From Elusimicrobia bacterium RIFCSPLOWO2_02_FULL_39_32 (GTDB taxonomy: Bacteria > Elusimicrobiota > Elusimicrobia > 2-02-FULL-39-32): DNA of 64,000 nt. The notes beneath the pieces were generated by a model. That model was not told the origin of the DNA. It saw nothing but the letters and a program-made list of their open reading frames with translations, and made no database searches. Positions 21,201 to 24,977 of this stretch are shown here, in pieces (the first letter of the stretch is position 1; the number at the start of each line of letters is the position of its first letter). A program made the translations under genes and the position numbers. Where the stretch lies: assembly GCA_001800135.1 (NCBI GenBank), contig MGUU01000024.1:1-64000 (forward strand), given 5' to 3'.

Positions 21201-22296
21201 TAGTAAATTTATCGTTACTGAACTGATTCAATCTTGGGTTGAGTTTATAAAGAGATACAAAGGCCAGGGCGAGTATGGCTGGAACATGAAGATTTACAAA
21301 AAAGAAAAAGATTTAAATCTTTCTAAAGCAGAAAAAGATGAATTAATTCAACAATTAAGTCGCATATTAGAAGAGAAAGAGAGCCTTGATAAAAAATCAT
21401 TTACAAACATTCTTGTTGTAGGTCTTGGCGCTCTCTTGGCTTTTACAGTTTTAGGATTCCTGCCAATTCCAATGGAAGCAGCGCCGCTTTTAACTAATGC
21501 TTCACTTGGGTTTGATCCCTTTACGCATTGGTTCAACTGGGCAGATCGTTATCTGCTTTCTAATTCATTTTTATCTGCCGCCTTCATTATTACTCCGCTT
21601 CTGGCAGTTGTTAGAAGAAGAGAACTGGGATCGTCATCGTCATTTTTTAATGATTTAAGACTTGTGCCGTACGATCATGAAGCTCAAGAACGTATTAATC
21701 GCAAATTGCACAATGAAGAAGGACAAGAGCGTATTCATCATAAATTGTATGACCAAGAGGATTATGACCGCATCAGTCAAAGGTGGATAGATGGAGAAAT
21801 TTCTTATCTTCCATCTGGTATTCGAACGCTTGATCTTAGCGATGTCAAACAAAATCAAAATGTACAAAGCCGTTTACAGCTTGAGCTTGACCGCGTTGCA
21901 AGAGGGGATGGAATTTTAGCTTTGACTGCAAATTGTGAGCCTATAAAATTGCTGGAGGAGATAAGAGAAACTATAGATTCAGATCAGTTTGCGTTGTTGG
22001 TAGAAGCGATAGAACAAAACAAGATTTTTACAGTTGTGGATAGCGAAGCTCCAGATAAAAAAATCCGTATGGATGTAGTGATCGCGCAAATGAATGAATT
22101 GGGTTTAATCGGTCCTGTGGAAGTTCTTACCAATGATCATTCTCGTTTTATCTTAAGTTTAGGCACAATGAATTTAGTAACAATTATAGAATTGCTGTAC
22201 GAGAACATGGGCAGAAGTTGGATAAGTCCTAAACAGTTTGATGAACATTTAGAGAAAGAACATGAATTGAATGCGCGCGTTAAATCCAGCGCTTAA
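244..22296 (+). CDS. GIANT-1: 7,350-residue exported multidomain protein (M48 protease, ABC1-like kinase, methyltransferase-like modules)
   Basis: A signal peptide ends near residues 33-37 (FAQA then NLW). Residues about 140-660 form an unrecognised domain with QDAHG (H161), GVEG (E188) and GGYH (H631), perhaps distantly like ChaN/EreA/TraB folds. Shared VGLY-YYQR-YGW modules lie at about 912-1165, 6410-6665 and 6762-7020. An M48-type zinc protease site is complete: H1376-E1377-x-x-H1380 and E1411 in YEVDAD. An ABC1/UbiB-like kinase spans about 2600-2820 (glycine loop near 2613, HSDAHEGN at 2782-2789, VLD with D2802). A methyltransferase motif I, DYGAGDG, starts at 5318; another Rossmann-like stretch lies near 4540-4700. 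Two related membrane domains start near 2948 and 6151. Hydrophobic GSLxxMG segments precede glycine-rich linkers. No frameshift is seen. Giant ORFs are known from Omnitrophota; the role of this one is unknown. Confidence 0.85.
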   Translation: MIQFWIQKYNRRWLALTGGLVSLSFIFTTISAPFAQANLWSERKKAAEELQFRNSGIVSKKYSNETTKDKLEPWMELASSVGLPIGQSSSLLGMKPQLSPEIIKQVMSKIKTRQQNKSSKKSQIQLSLSSELLTRIDSYGAIEKVNLVKGDHLVIFIQDAHGITGVQKNIAHLLKELTEMGVGLVGVEGSSGKLEGLEKWRSYPDKESLMGVAGYLLEKGLLTGVEVAGLSSKNAAYQYTESRGIESGHGDSVRSAVNRTGVEYYGVEDKEKYLEQVKSFKDTLKNENRVRDWVLGIGKKIKELKQLFYTVELKELDENKEGYEKGEKTLGQWLEFLSKKYGETNLQFPNISRYLNAYHLEKEINFKKVSEEQKQLLEQLSKRLSKEELMGLLEESLLYRLGRIEYRDFYEGIQERCKKAKVQITPELNKYIQYVVGVGGIDQGNLFVEAKRFEEKVIARSIQKNIDLQQLVELNKDFRLLQKALDFRLTPEEWEEYSKREEDIKRIGQRIHEISNKGLQINQENKNDLSFLSRVAFLKTIFGFKDGIKNEGLAGISQPVEELLKNVSKFNRLSHERNHIFVDKIVSRFNDHLEQNSHPSPRIRKSQIINPKNQALISDNNISVLVAGGYHSKGIEQILRDKNISYIIIRPHMNLQELNETGVGNSASVRGQLKQGYHPLNVFRKNLLPLEKMFLPEKVSLAPEPNLAGGRNAQGAVLVENSLEVITKGIGLSEDKLKETETRKGAWEGDFFSAIIEQNGRRYRIWTPKKKNKEANRLIVADTERTLESLKSFKKRKIEAMELAELNNIFDSNQEKRGVVIALEKQKILERARARIFVPLAGMIGRRIQRVRKFSSGVVGSVLTFGSLALNGDGGSSVDGNLSDENLEGIASQASISVQTRANSTELLSAPFENHSLSIKEIVNPQDQPDLVGLYAGSDADITTFLLATNVQNAVYIDMTPVYFSELCRAIRVIKEDWNKITFDDEYAISKRSHGFSSGAFGGDIHYQIAQELKSLGIKPERIQIASNQGHAQIIFPWTHPSSKAEKIYSITFVEVNLVQIENDFDVPPFLNELFQKRIDIYYQRGAFLFLGFYTKFLRRLMSSIVKEGGYLVVDDMELPVPAFQPEAGESSILEKISSSRLNYWRDVLKSILRDSYGWNQSVYLKKTISQPAEDKTQSLRHKSKTGRASPKRKNIIPGIAIGLVSLGSSLSRFIYMIIMGSLAVMGIVGMGSDAGVGGVESGGAGGGGTGGGGGVGGGGAGGVADPGTGTESGGGGVGARFAAQNFDVVSQAILLELDARYGFVEEDHPIYSYANQIFQRILEQTKSKDGSRPRLYIFKDKMVNGFALPDKSVVLGLGILDLVHTEDELASVFAHELTHVEREHHSDLLENIKNGKWTLKERIGAGRAYEVDADFIPPVAILGQAGYNPLAGETLFEHMQSEEQTEKWDLEHGSLEDRRLNLLSLRYLIDLKGIERLQKPVDSSWKEMVRKKIESLPEISDFNAAKEKLLNADEDQVKGLIERLVEHKDPKAWILLREVLSELHKEVLDETSKQQIEYKAISNPHQVGPSFSSYPQYRLTVKVDKELERKYKTVSRILSKIFNDLIPSQFPQIEGIAERNNILGSLLLFGLGIDIFDRYRYTGNDPHQDVWLIRRISGEESQDPFSFYLVDYDLGVPSFKNFYIGQQFTINLMDEDEPFEGIIKALDPGIFHSLGIYTLPSKGFWQDETSLLNLIKYAVSKDVGLFYDQGTGKFNFQLFFERTDRLIQKFVEFNRAFGNDSLLAEHIFDKRNHILDEEGLFDLLVEDYKSRGLWNVESMLKLLGVIDRGQKKLLEKFIFETSLLTKEDRTKEEDLFLMLALGQMRLLPLTEVRVRASSKAEGLKVLADINQMMVELENSLTLNKRHSAHVLFVAYLAQHGPAQFLLDLEGFFKNVPMLQKGRFYSILIEQVIAPTMIEVSHLSGDSLRFLHENILEVLHGFFDMSLRELGGNMGWCVECLNRILFYLGDMDQKFKKFKSLTLLRYVGDLISPKPGVSMDPRDKVLTLYWIHYLLLQVLSDCVGKGDDAAAMETLRWANRNLPINLFKTVSDPITMFVVDGVDMEPSEIARRFQDVIAHLSPLKSKPLNELSKDELESLLELTSLFRDPDLRRQVQDYVMNRLLSMSDLGSAIQRLFHGEYIGRFLRFGLNSVNYLVEEIAQTVEDLEMVKSELLELYKTEGRSKVGVLVMLEGTLKYCFERSRQFMHAALATDQDEAPLLDLGLEEWWSRLFTGGILKNHLDATALGYMEDPKAIEAWITETIIDATSAGRKKPVNLADLETEMEGDGMEESGFNLRGPDISGLIGVSATAQKLYDAGVIELQVILRKMLTDSKSGLLRNKESAMELASFYLDQHVDVAQAHRPAIKQILNSLVCAANLEELYHPLSHLLAGAILRKPEERADVRLVVREFLMKQDYFNRPVKKGEEGEEEKTIWERSLKVPVIIDGREILTEGDALVEKVVRWAFGEQTIAEANNSAEREIFQNLPEEYRRPQGGGKLSEMEAIKELGQMLGAVGTRLLQVLGQYIEIPEEMQREFSQVYDDIKGQSKLSAYETIKREWPNFNDKLVRRLGGGSLVTAYLVKRADGSQYTLKVLNPNAESRIRETIDLINRVLDHLLNEDPENKIYQLVKNHLLPDIERWLLADIHDNKFMENDQKFKKAYHGWTDGSAHSIYVPQSFAPNTYYLKAEEYIKGINLTQITIGDRDDYKNGVVTQSTYQNIISLISKNYMAQVNGKLGLIHSDAHEGNFRLMPDGRLAVLDRNFYIELSKKDQDLIRKLTNVSWLEIAKAGGQKDQIAQDKLDQLLDYLFSFEENSGVKGNRKEITQRIFQAYQEEEKLEKLMTVEGLSSLIVELKKEGLFLPLQLTLLFKNLNALNGMAKKAGFTNLAQSLNHKSDIISSNGGYIYWVRDWVLPRVSQVRGFSFLHKYTDPEKYEKNAWWIENSLFILFLGVPSFIFLYLFIGHDLLFAFRTANLITWSAFLLGHTFLVAGIFGSRAPPENFWRASIISLISIYVGFGFTPTTFYSTDPYLSLISIPTVLMISYFVHFIVNIFPKIWKIVVLSSAVSLLSLLSAKGVVALLQEITIDSLSEAILIEVVMFFASLYGFGYLVFNRIYSRAQKGNETILKILPWRAHLISFVVNAIGAVVLLALVMSISSSDLDLIYKTFPKLFSFYTLVAHAIPYVIFYTAGRYQDLFYPSSDKEGGGGGLKKILIGKHPSVTLEDNLELVRIAEALKIDEIESEPINGKKIRHKLVKYKKGDDDQAYKILAKYKNIDGAYHYIHPITKVRYVFVQEGFESEDFARKHELYEIYWEEKLGLKGKIAQRLYHIFAWINQLAAENITSIDQLPFLKRQIEDMGMFELDYFVNEDRKEHKKYRAVDKKGGSYFKSLVDAKIVSAGQMKNVEKFEASVHEYSERRLKEKFGLDAVVSESQRDAAVKKAEHADQLGYSVNDVARALKMTEIAYIEQILSRLYSGHLLLIRSSELKALCDVFDALISRGPNPSPNLRAKRLTEADPSFSSRAEPIAKDGKLLSSPDSSSPPPTAARGTLSRLGKDESPPPSETPLAAQTNKDVAVQLPARVEERGSAGSQTSASVLRRAERKAKKFKEVQELRARMVNIPSHMQTVRFYPFEYLLEVAKKRLGKSRTIPAQFIVVGKDMQIPGIHQFVAILNNWFDVAYFLHGIELDQISQHTRFRYSFIISKSSGRSPISYESAQILLEALKALLPEEKEKRVEVELKEGMEIPPAPPIQSANFAVGEINPPQLTDPEKSLLPESPPALATPVKKLEVVVDPAHPIQSLNPVSEPAPSPITSEETSAQRGVTAGDILEWVTGALESKDETPTELDRMEQFIRDLRTRRYKLRTDEIKKSEKISDTSPLLMPIDLEQELTKTGLSQEAIDLIRKHSITIYDFLEDVLKAKTKDGVVIELTFPRYVMDALVLVSGLLRKKIDRFRSSLRRITKKNVEKVSEFFDLITIESEQPIFFFIGGFFKEKYFLLLYLFLQNPERMKNVRFVFGVDRAVQKLYSAPGYLTAHDEIPIWADIFRDFNLYSQEGDHNKKQRLRANDLKRNLMGRLNRDIRRNQGLVPDEEGSAKVELGAIVGLIAVGVLLIIQNPMGAGIFANPISWLILLYAAFRLIPRKYRSLVAIGSLAAMGLVGMSGGLGAGGIGKPQKRFIRKIGELLAAVETLQHSDYKNVPQELGLSGKGSEEFLLLAQSMELSKGYTVSAVEAAAKFVRAHFTEFENTPFKPGKFLRELNDERGLREKEEERLRLQSAGLIQRQIVPTAIQRQTLPADIQRQTSLPDIEEFLMDIGMGSDYIRRIKSNPELLKMILQDPDIARLFSGRGEKKRGQKIGAVAQRQALPTEIEECLLKGGFGVEAVAFLKIALPSLEHLGLLIERAIMIGDVNVCVARFMERYPLEESLSMDSVLYRKALKNVVKFANESESNAFARRFTEIAAEKAAELHHAGTRENQQLPHRPSSSKPSDSEKEGSNLYVDLTSGSRFLVYMDSLRNDLNYHLIDSSFFVTVFLNKMLELLGKKNVTVVQQDIALLEYNTGSVGTIHVQNLGNFFIGSSVFWDRVSLWLEEGGQIIFQVDPTALVRDRNFPMVDNIYRDLIEKEGWGFEYKVGVYNDKLSQMTLDTFVFTKPRAGKRLESRQTLEDYLREVQIDLRHSMQPLTVLALRAFHRAFHAMLLFRAEKEFNGDPRMADIPVLGDVLDIQFNRLLYENSTVHQVVSKHRPLNVDTAELYFTVDRAALYTASYLYKRVQELSRIASGLLDPQSILNKLMEEMAKTSEIIGRIGIHAKDEYGEPHFEDVQGAIPPSLFMEKRNIEDLLEGALAAGNASKEALNHALAHTKIKLWMTPILLHKRFDLILKHFWDKDSKLHALKAIEGFDRNEPYGQLSYSTSLRDLKNELRVRIREEMSDIEPRFNYEHLQTMDSVYDQILKEDEPLLQEEDFVNFLVGDALFTRIMNLVFLESYSLPQAVSEIQKGIESREILKNIIMANIRDGQLPELFDMREMHKHLQLKLNSYLGKIQNQSPISLFIEIWTTLRFYENKIAFFMEQSKMSAKPAAELSASPSLISEQTKISQEPAIKSSLSSAGIQKQGRDLRVKNLSDQDASDLMSKLGRGLEINDALKFAPIKIGNRTFEVESYYSDEYLMRLLRIGPLIFIEVPGHLYKEMNMDPQILNERLQLLKMHLGHDYLENQGNIFFTRPSRYSAAKLSETEYSDESPVFNLLQLNPNTMLAIAAMLAYPEQFENEIFPDYGAGDGLLSRVALRLGASQAVLFELDTIEFERARVFLKDECRVEANGSNDGDYRILVEDLRDPYFADKFKNDDRIRNTRIGAANLGSPDAYANADQNVIDLILQLSEMKFFISAGYNANYPSDEAALMDTINRVKGSGFQIEPFEYYFLEGTNHQDFIKSAPQKQNSFKGFIALRQTPPITVNQPKSDSVAQNLLTEEEGSSTPAKWKRFGLMVIMGSLGAVGMGFGSGLGGGGVGKSGGGSGAGREEGAGTGGGGGGGERFKPKKSIKKRDPVSQAQRILDKIEKNKGLSVAKQRASLKALQKVVVKERFLKNVKPPLMRRIVRNMIPYLSHEEFVEVEKGVLYRTYNDLFGEAEKILNSMVLLGPIAVSDRMIQILMQVILSQKREILERVTTAQYMLLVLLEEILFYRRALKIPVVSELKKFQAEKKRILRHQKQTGSLSRAVIRSKIAIESQEQRLLYLVMDELQHIKAWMREHKRFSKGTDPLGDFMISLVILRAWYLFLTEVSYLKENLGVRDSSFAKLLSDSDVTEARVVFQSVAKNLYKSFLFSDGVVSENIVSMLSLEEPEAQNFSSIFQDITASALFLVIGIKNHLIHNLRMLSLKDNELSDLQAKELYKFLIRFLKDAVLYYSVVFFHDLGCVRQVREMRREIKNSLQTIPWEKYFLSLTRPLRKLIKRLPPDQQLVLLGSLEKLYLSMGSDHVSWEAVNHIHDLLPDDSSRASFYLLIPETIWFVGGDQSLFRDILESAELRQPDAILDYLKIEVPQLLMATRGDFERFRRAIWEELYGFFLLALSDEKDSLSSSHVRDELGSEESGGGREDEAGPPGGLMFWVRDWVLPKHLKTTLSPLQYRKDAWWFENSLFYIYGAPLYLLFVSLKFYVTGTFNLDFNEYQNLLWSFFFAGHIFDLFLNIFRAKAERAPPLNIVFAGIISSLNIFLIPYFQLHPIIAVVCSFFSHYIVNHIIKYLFPSTFVVLSLLGVVGVPHGSGGRPKKDVDVAKKGKNGNVSNNYRSGWLDFLMTSSRKASIDSPNKAHMFDKFLRFQLSGMSYDTDKTFILERWKKYSKILLERGSTSQTPYSAIPITFLSPAFVEHAIAVKRIVNPENRALVGIYGAAGGDFSSYLLATNAIESYFVDKIAVDSKKLERLIKDKWDSIPLDTIYAKHKWYGGFAHFSTIEDIYEIIIQELKLIGVEKESIEVTVEQGNTKISFDWQHPDSNFKQRYHVTYINADITEIGSSTLLESHSLLNWVLQNGIDLYYQRAAQTVPFEYHKFMWRIGKALKVGGYTVSDDYTSSGLYIDPTRHLMMGGSKFSAPIITRELDSIKRRIPYRLDGYGWDLTIRRKESDLPSNRIHGKRISFSDFRSSLSDNTLHEPLSGNLLNPNHGSDSTLVSIGDKGSADILPPEDDRGEVALLPSDLSKIQDPSTIFSLSNHTGVLSVPYEEHAKAVKEVVNPNNNPSLVGLYAAAGADLSSFLLSTNVERAYFVDQEWINPMKLSRAIEDYWDTISFTDDYSQYKRENGHAYYLTMGDIHKRIVQELKGLGVRKETIDVQEVDGYTTISFFWTYPGSNMERRYSITYIKKDMTKIYKPGHLRPDSLLYKVLDQGIDIYYQRAGMNMESHYFKFLWRIGYALKLGGYVLSDEYLDDGELYYWLGGTKVEDVKFSKFIVTELIQSWVEFIKRYKGQGEYGWNMKIYKKEKDLNLSKAEKDELIQQLSRILEEKESLDKKSFTNILVVGLGALLAFTVLGFLPIPMEAAPLLTNASLGFDPFTHWFNWADRYLLSNSFLSAAFIITPLLAVVRRRELGSSSSFFNDLRLVPYDHEAQERINRKLHNEEGQERIHHKLYDQEDYDRISQRWIDGEISYLPSGIRTLDLSDVKQNQNVQSRLQLELDRVARGDGILALTANCEPIKLLEEIRETIDSDQFALLVEAIEQNKIFTVVDSEAPDKKIRMDVVIAQMNELGLIGPVEVLTNDHSRFILSLGTMNLVTIIELLYENMGRSWISPKQFDEHLEKEHELNARVKSSA

Positions 22297-22327
22297 AATC
22301 CTTTTTATTTTTAAGGAATTTAAGGTT

Positions 22328-24844
22328 TTAGGCTCCGATCCACTTTAAGGCTTTTTCTGAATATTCTTTTAAGAGTTCTTTCGCGCGTTTTTCTTCTTTT
22401 GCTTCTGCCCAAAGATGGAAATAGGCTGCGTCGGGATCTGGCAGCAAAAGGATACAAGAATCTTTATAATGGATTTTTACCCCTTCTACCAGTTCCGTGT
22501 TTTTGTTTTTAGCGTATTCAAACGCTAAACGCATGATTTGGCCTTTTTTATCCCAGGGGCAGGGAACCTTTTGATGGCGGATTTGAATTTTATAAGGGAT
22601 TTCTTTTAAGAGGTGTCCAATGCGCGTATTTTGCAGAGAGAGCATTTCCAAAATTTTCGCAATCGCATACATAGCATCAAAATTAGCTTGAAATTCTGGA
22701 AAGACAAATCCTCCGATCCCATCTCCTACAAAGAGCATCTGTTCTTTACGGGACGCATTTACAATATGACGAGGAATGGTAGGGATTCTTTCTACTTTTA
22801 ATTTTGATTTTGAAGCGAGTTGTTCAATCACAGTGGTCTGGTTAATTGGGATTGCGATTTTCCCGGATTTGTAACATTTCATGACAAGGCTGGAGATCGC
22901 TACTAAGGCTTCCATGTCTGAAACAATGTTCCCTTTTTCGTCAATCATAAATACTTTTTCTGCCCCATTGTCAATTAAAAATCCTATGTCTGCTTTTAGG
23001 GTGGTTACAATATTAGAAAGTTGTTCTAAAGAATATTGAAATTCTTTTTCTGTTTTCGTGACTTTTTGTGGATTGTGGTAAGAATTTAAAGCCACTACTT
23101 CTATGCCTAATTGCCCTAAAATCGCAGGGAACGTCATGGCAGCAGAAGAAAAAGCATAGTCAATCACTACTTTAAATTGAGCATTTTGAATGATCTCTTT
23201 TTTAATTGTTTTTAAGAAACCAGCTCGATAATATTCTTCGGATCTTTGCGGCGTGACCAGTTCCCCGCTCTCTTCAATAGAGGCTCGCTTAAAATCTTCT
23301 CTTAAAAAAAGTTGTTCAATCGCTTTTTCCTGTTGAAAAGATATGTCTCCGCCATTTTGATCAAAAAATTTAATGTCAATTAAGCGATGGTCAAATGGGG
23401 ACTGCCTGATGTGAACCCCTCCCACTTCTCCTTCTTTTCCCATTTCATATCGCACTACAGGGATAGGGGATGTCCGTAAGTCTCCCACGCGTACCCCGCC
23501 AGAGAGGAGCCCAGAGATCAAAGCTCTCTTGATCATTCGACTGGCTTTATGTGTGTCTCGGGAGGTAATGATGTAAGCGCCTTTGCCAACATAGGCTCCA
23601 TAAGCAGCCCCTACTTTAGCGGCAAATTCTGGAGTAATCTCAATATTGCCAAGTCCGCTAATCCCATAAGCGCCAAACAAAGTTCTGGACCACTTTTCAC
23701 CCCAGATAAGGCTGGTGGCTAAAATCGCTCCATCTTCTAAGGTTTTGTGCGGCCACATTTTTACATTCGATCTTATTTTAGCTTCTCTGCCAATTTTACA
23801 TTCATCCGCAATCACAGCCCCAACCTGGATCAAAGCTTTTTCTCCAATCACAACTTTTTCGCCGACAATGGTTTCTCTCATTAGGCTCTCTCTGCCAACT
23901 TTTACATGGTTCCAGAGCACGCTGCCAGAGATGTGGCTGTAGCTTCCAATAACGCAATTTTCTCCAATTACGGAATTTTCTATTTTACAGCCGGCTTCAA
24001 TTTTGCAATTTTTCCCAAGGATAGAGTTGCCTATAAATTCTACCCCATCTTGGATTTCTGCTCCCTCATCTACCCAGACTGAGGATTCATGTTCATTGTT
24101 TGTGAACTGTTTTTGTTTTCCTTCAATTTTCACCAACACTCTACGGTCTAGAATATCCCGATGGGCTAAGCGATATTCTCTTAAATCTCCCACATCTTTC
24201 CAAAATCCTTCCGCCACATATCCATAGAGAGATTCTTTTTTTGCCAAGAGTTTTGGAAAAAGATCTTTAGAAAAATCGAACATCTGTTTTTGAGGTATTT
24301 CATGTAAAACTTTTGGGTCTAAGATATAGATGCCTGTGTTAATGGTGTCTGAAAAAACTTCTCCCCAGCTTGGCTTTTCTAAAAATCGGGTAATCTTATT
24401 TTCTTCGTCAATAATCACCACTCCGTATTGCAGCGGATTTGTAACCCGGGTCAAGACCATGGTAGCTAGAGCATTTTTTTCTTTGTGGAAAGCGATCGCT
24501 TTGCTTAAATCAAAGTCGGTAAGCACATCTCCAGACATCACTATAAAAGTTTCTGACAATTCATTTTCCGCAAATTTAATGCAGCCCGCGGTTCCTAAAT
24601 CTGAAGGGGGGAGAAGGTATTTCATTTTTATGCCAAATTTTTTACCGTCCTGGAAATGTTTTTGAATGTCCTCCGGCTGGAAGTAAAGCATGGAGACTGC
24701 TTCTTTGATGGAATGTTTGGATAGTAGTTCTACAATATGATCCATCATGGGACGGTTCGCCATGGGCACGATTGGTTTTGGTAGATTGCAGGTGAGGGGT
24801 CTTAAACGGGTGCCAAACCCTCCTGCCATGATCACACATTTCAT
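22328..24844 (-). CDS. Sugar-1-phosphate nucleotidyltransferase fused to a degenerate phosphomannomutase domain
   Basis: The 838-residue protein has an N-terminal nucleotidyltransferase domain (about 1-235) with the GGFGTRLRPLT signature at 8-18, then left-handed beta-helix hexapeptide repeats (about 250-365), then a phosphohexomutase-like region (about 380-838). The arrangement matches bacterial mannose-1-phosphate guanylyltransferase/phosphomannomutase fusions, which supply GDP-mannose or related NDP-sugars for surface glycans. The mutase region lacks its hallmarks: near residue 480 the phosphoserine loop reads HIRQSP instead of TASHNP, near 620 the metal loop reads DNGAEK instead of DGDADR, and near 706 GDGIGG stands where a sugar-binding GEeSGH is expected. 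It is probably structural or regulatory. AAGGAG lies just upstream of the ATG. The gene diverges from the CsgG-like gene and converges on GIANT-1. Confidence 0.85.
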   Translation of the reverse strand: MKCVIMAGGFGTRLRPLTCNLPKPIVPMANRPMMDHIVELLSKHSIKEAVSMLYFQPEDIQKHFQDGKKFGIKMKYLLPPSDLGTAGCIKFAENELSETFIVMSGDVLTDFDLSKAIAFHKEKNALATMVLTRVTNPLQYGVVIIDEENKITRFLEKPSWGEVFSDTINTGIYILDPKVLHEIPQKQMFDFSKDLFPKLLAKKESLYGYVAEGFWKDVGDLREYRLAHRDILDRRVLVKIEGKQKQFTNNEHESSVWVDEGAEIQDGVEFIGNSILGKNCKIEAGCKIENSVIGENCVIGSYSHISGSVLWNHVKVGRESLMRETIVGEKVVIGEKALIQVGAVIADECKIGREAKIRSNVKMWPHKTLEDGAILATSLIWGEKWSRTLFGAYGISGLGNIEITPEFAAKVGAAYGAYVGKGAYIITSRDTHKASRMIKRALISGLLSGGVRVGDLRTSPIPVVRYEMGKEGEVGGVHIRQSPFDHRLIDIKFFDQNGGDISFQQEKAIEQLFLREDFKRASIEESGELVTPQRSEEYYRAGFLKTIKKEIIQNAQFKVVIDYAFSSAAMTFPAILGQLGIEVVALNSYHNPQKVTKTEKEFQYSLEQLSNIVTTLKADIGFLIDNGAEKVFMIDEKGNIVSDMEALVAISSLVMKCYKSGKIAIPINQTTVIEQLASKSKLKVERIPTIPRHIVNASRKEQMLFVGDGIGGFVFPEFQANFDAMYAIAKILEMLSLQNTRIGHLLKEIPYKIQIRHQKVPCPWDKKGQIMRLAFEYAKNKNTELVEGVKIHYKDSCILLLPDPDAAYFHLWAEAKEEKRAKELLKEYSEKALKWIGA

Positions 24845-24977
24845 ATGAAAATTCTCCTTTGTGAAAATAGACTAGCAAATTGGTTGGATTGATTTCAATG
24901 AGTTGTTCTGCTATATTTTAATTATTCTCAATTTTTTAGATCTGGATTTTAGAAAAATCTAAGCATGGGGGAAATTC

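Noticed and set aside
244-22296. GIANT-1 as an assembly chimera of several genes
   Set aside because: A continuous 22-kb frame with one signal peptide, internally related modules and no internal ribosome binding site pattern is more easily explained as one gene. GIANT-2 has the same design and promoter.
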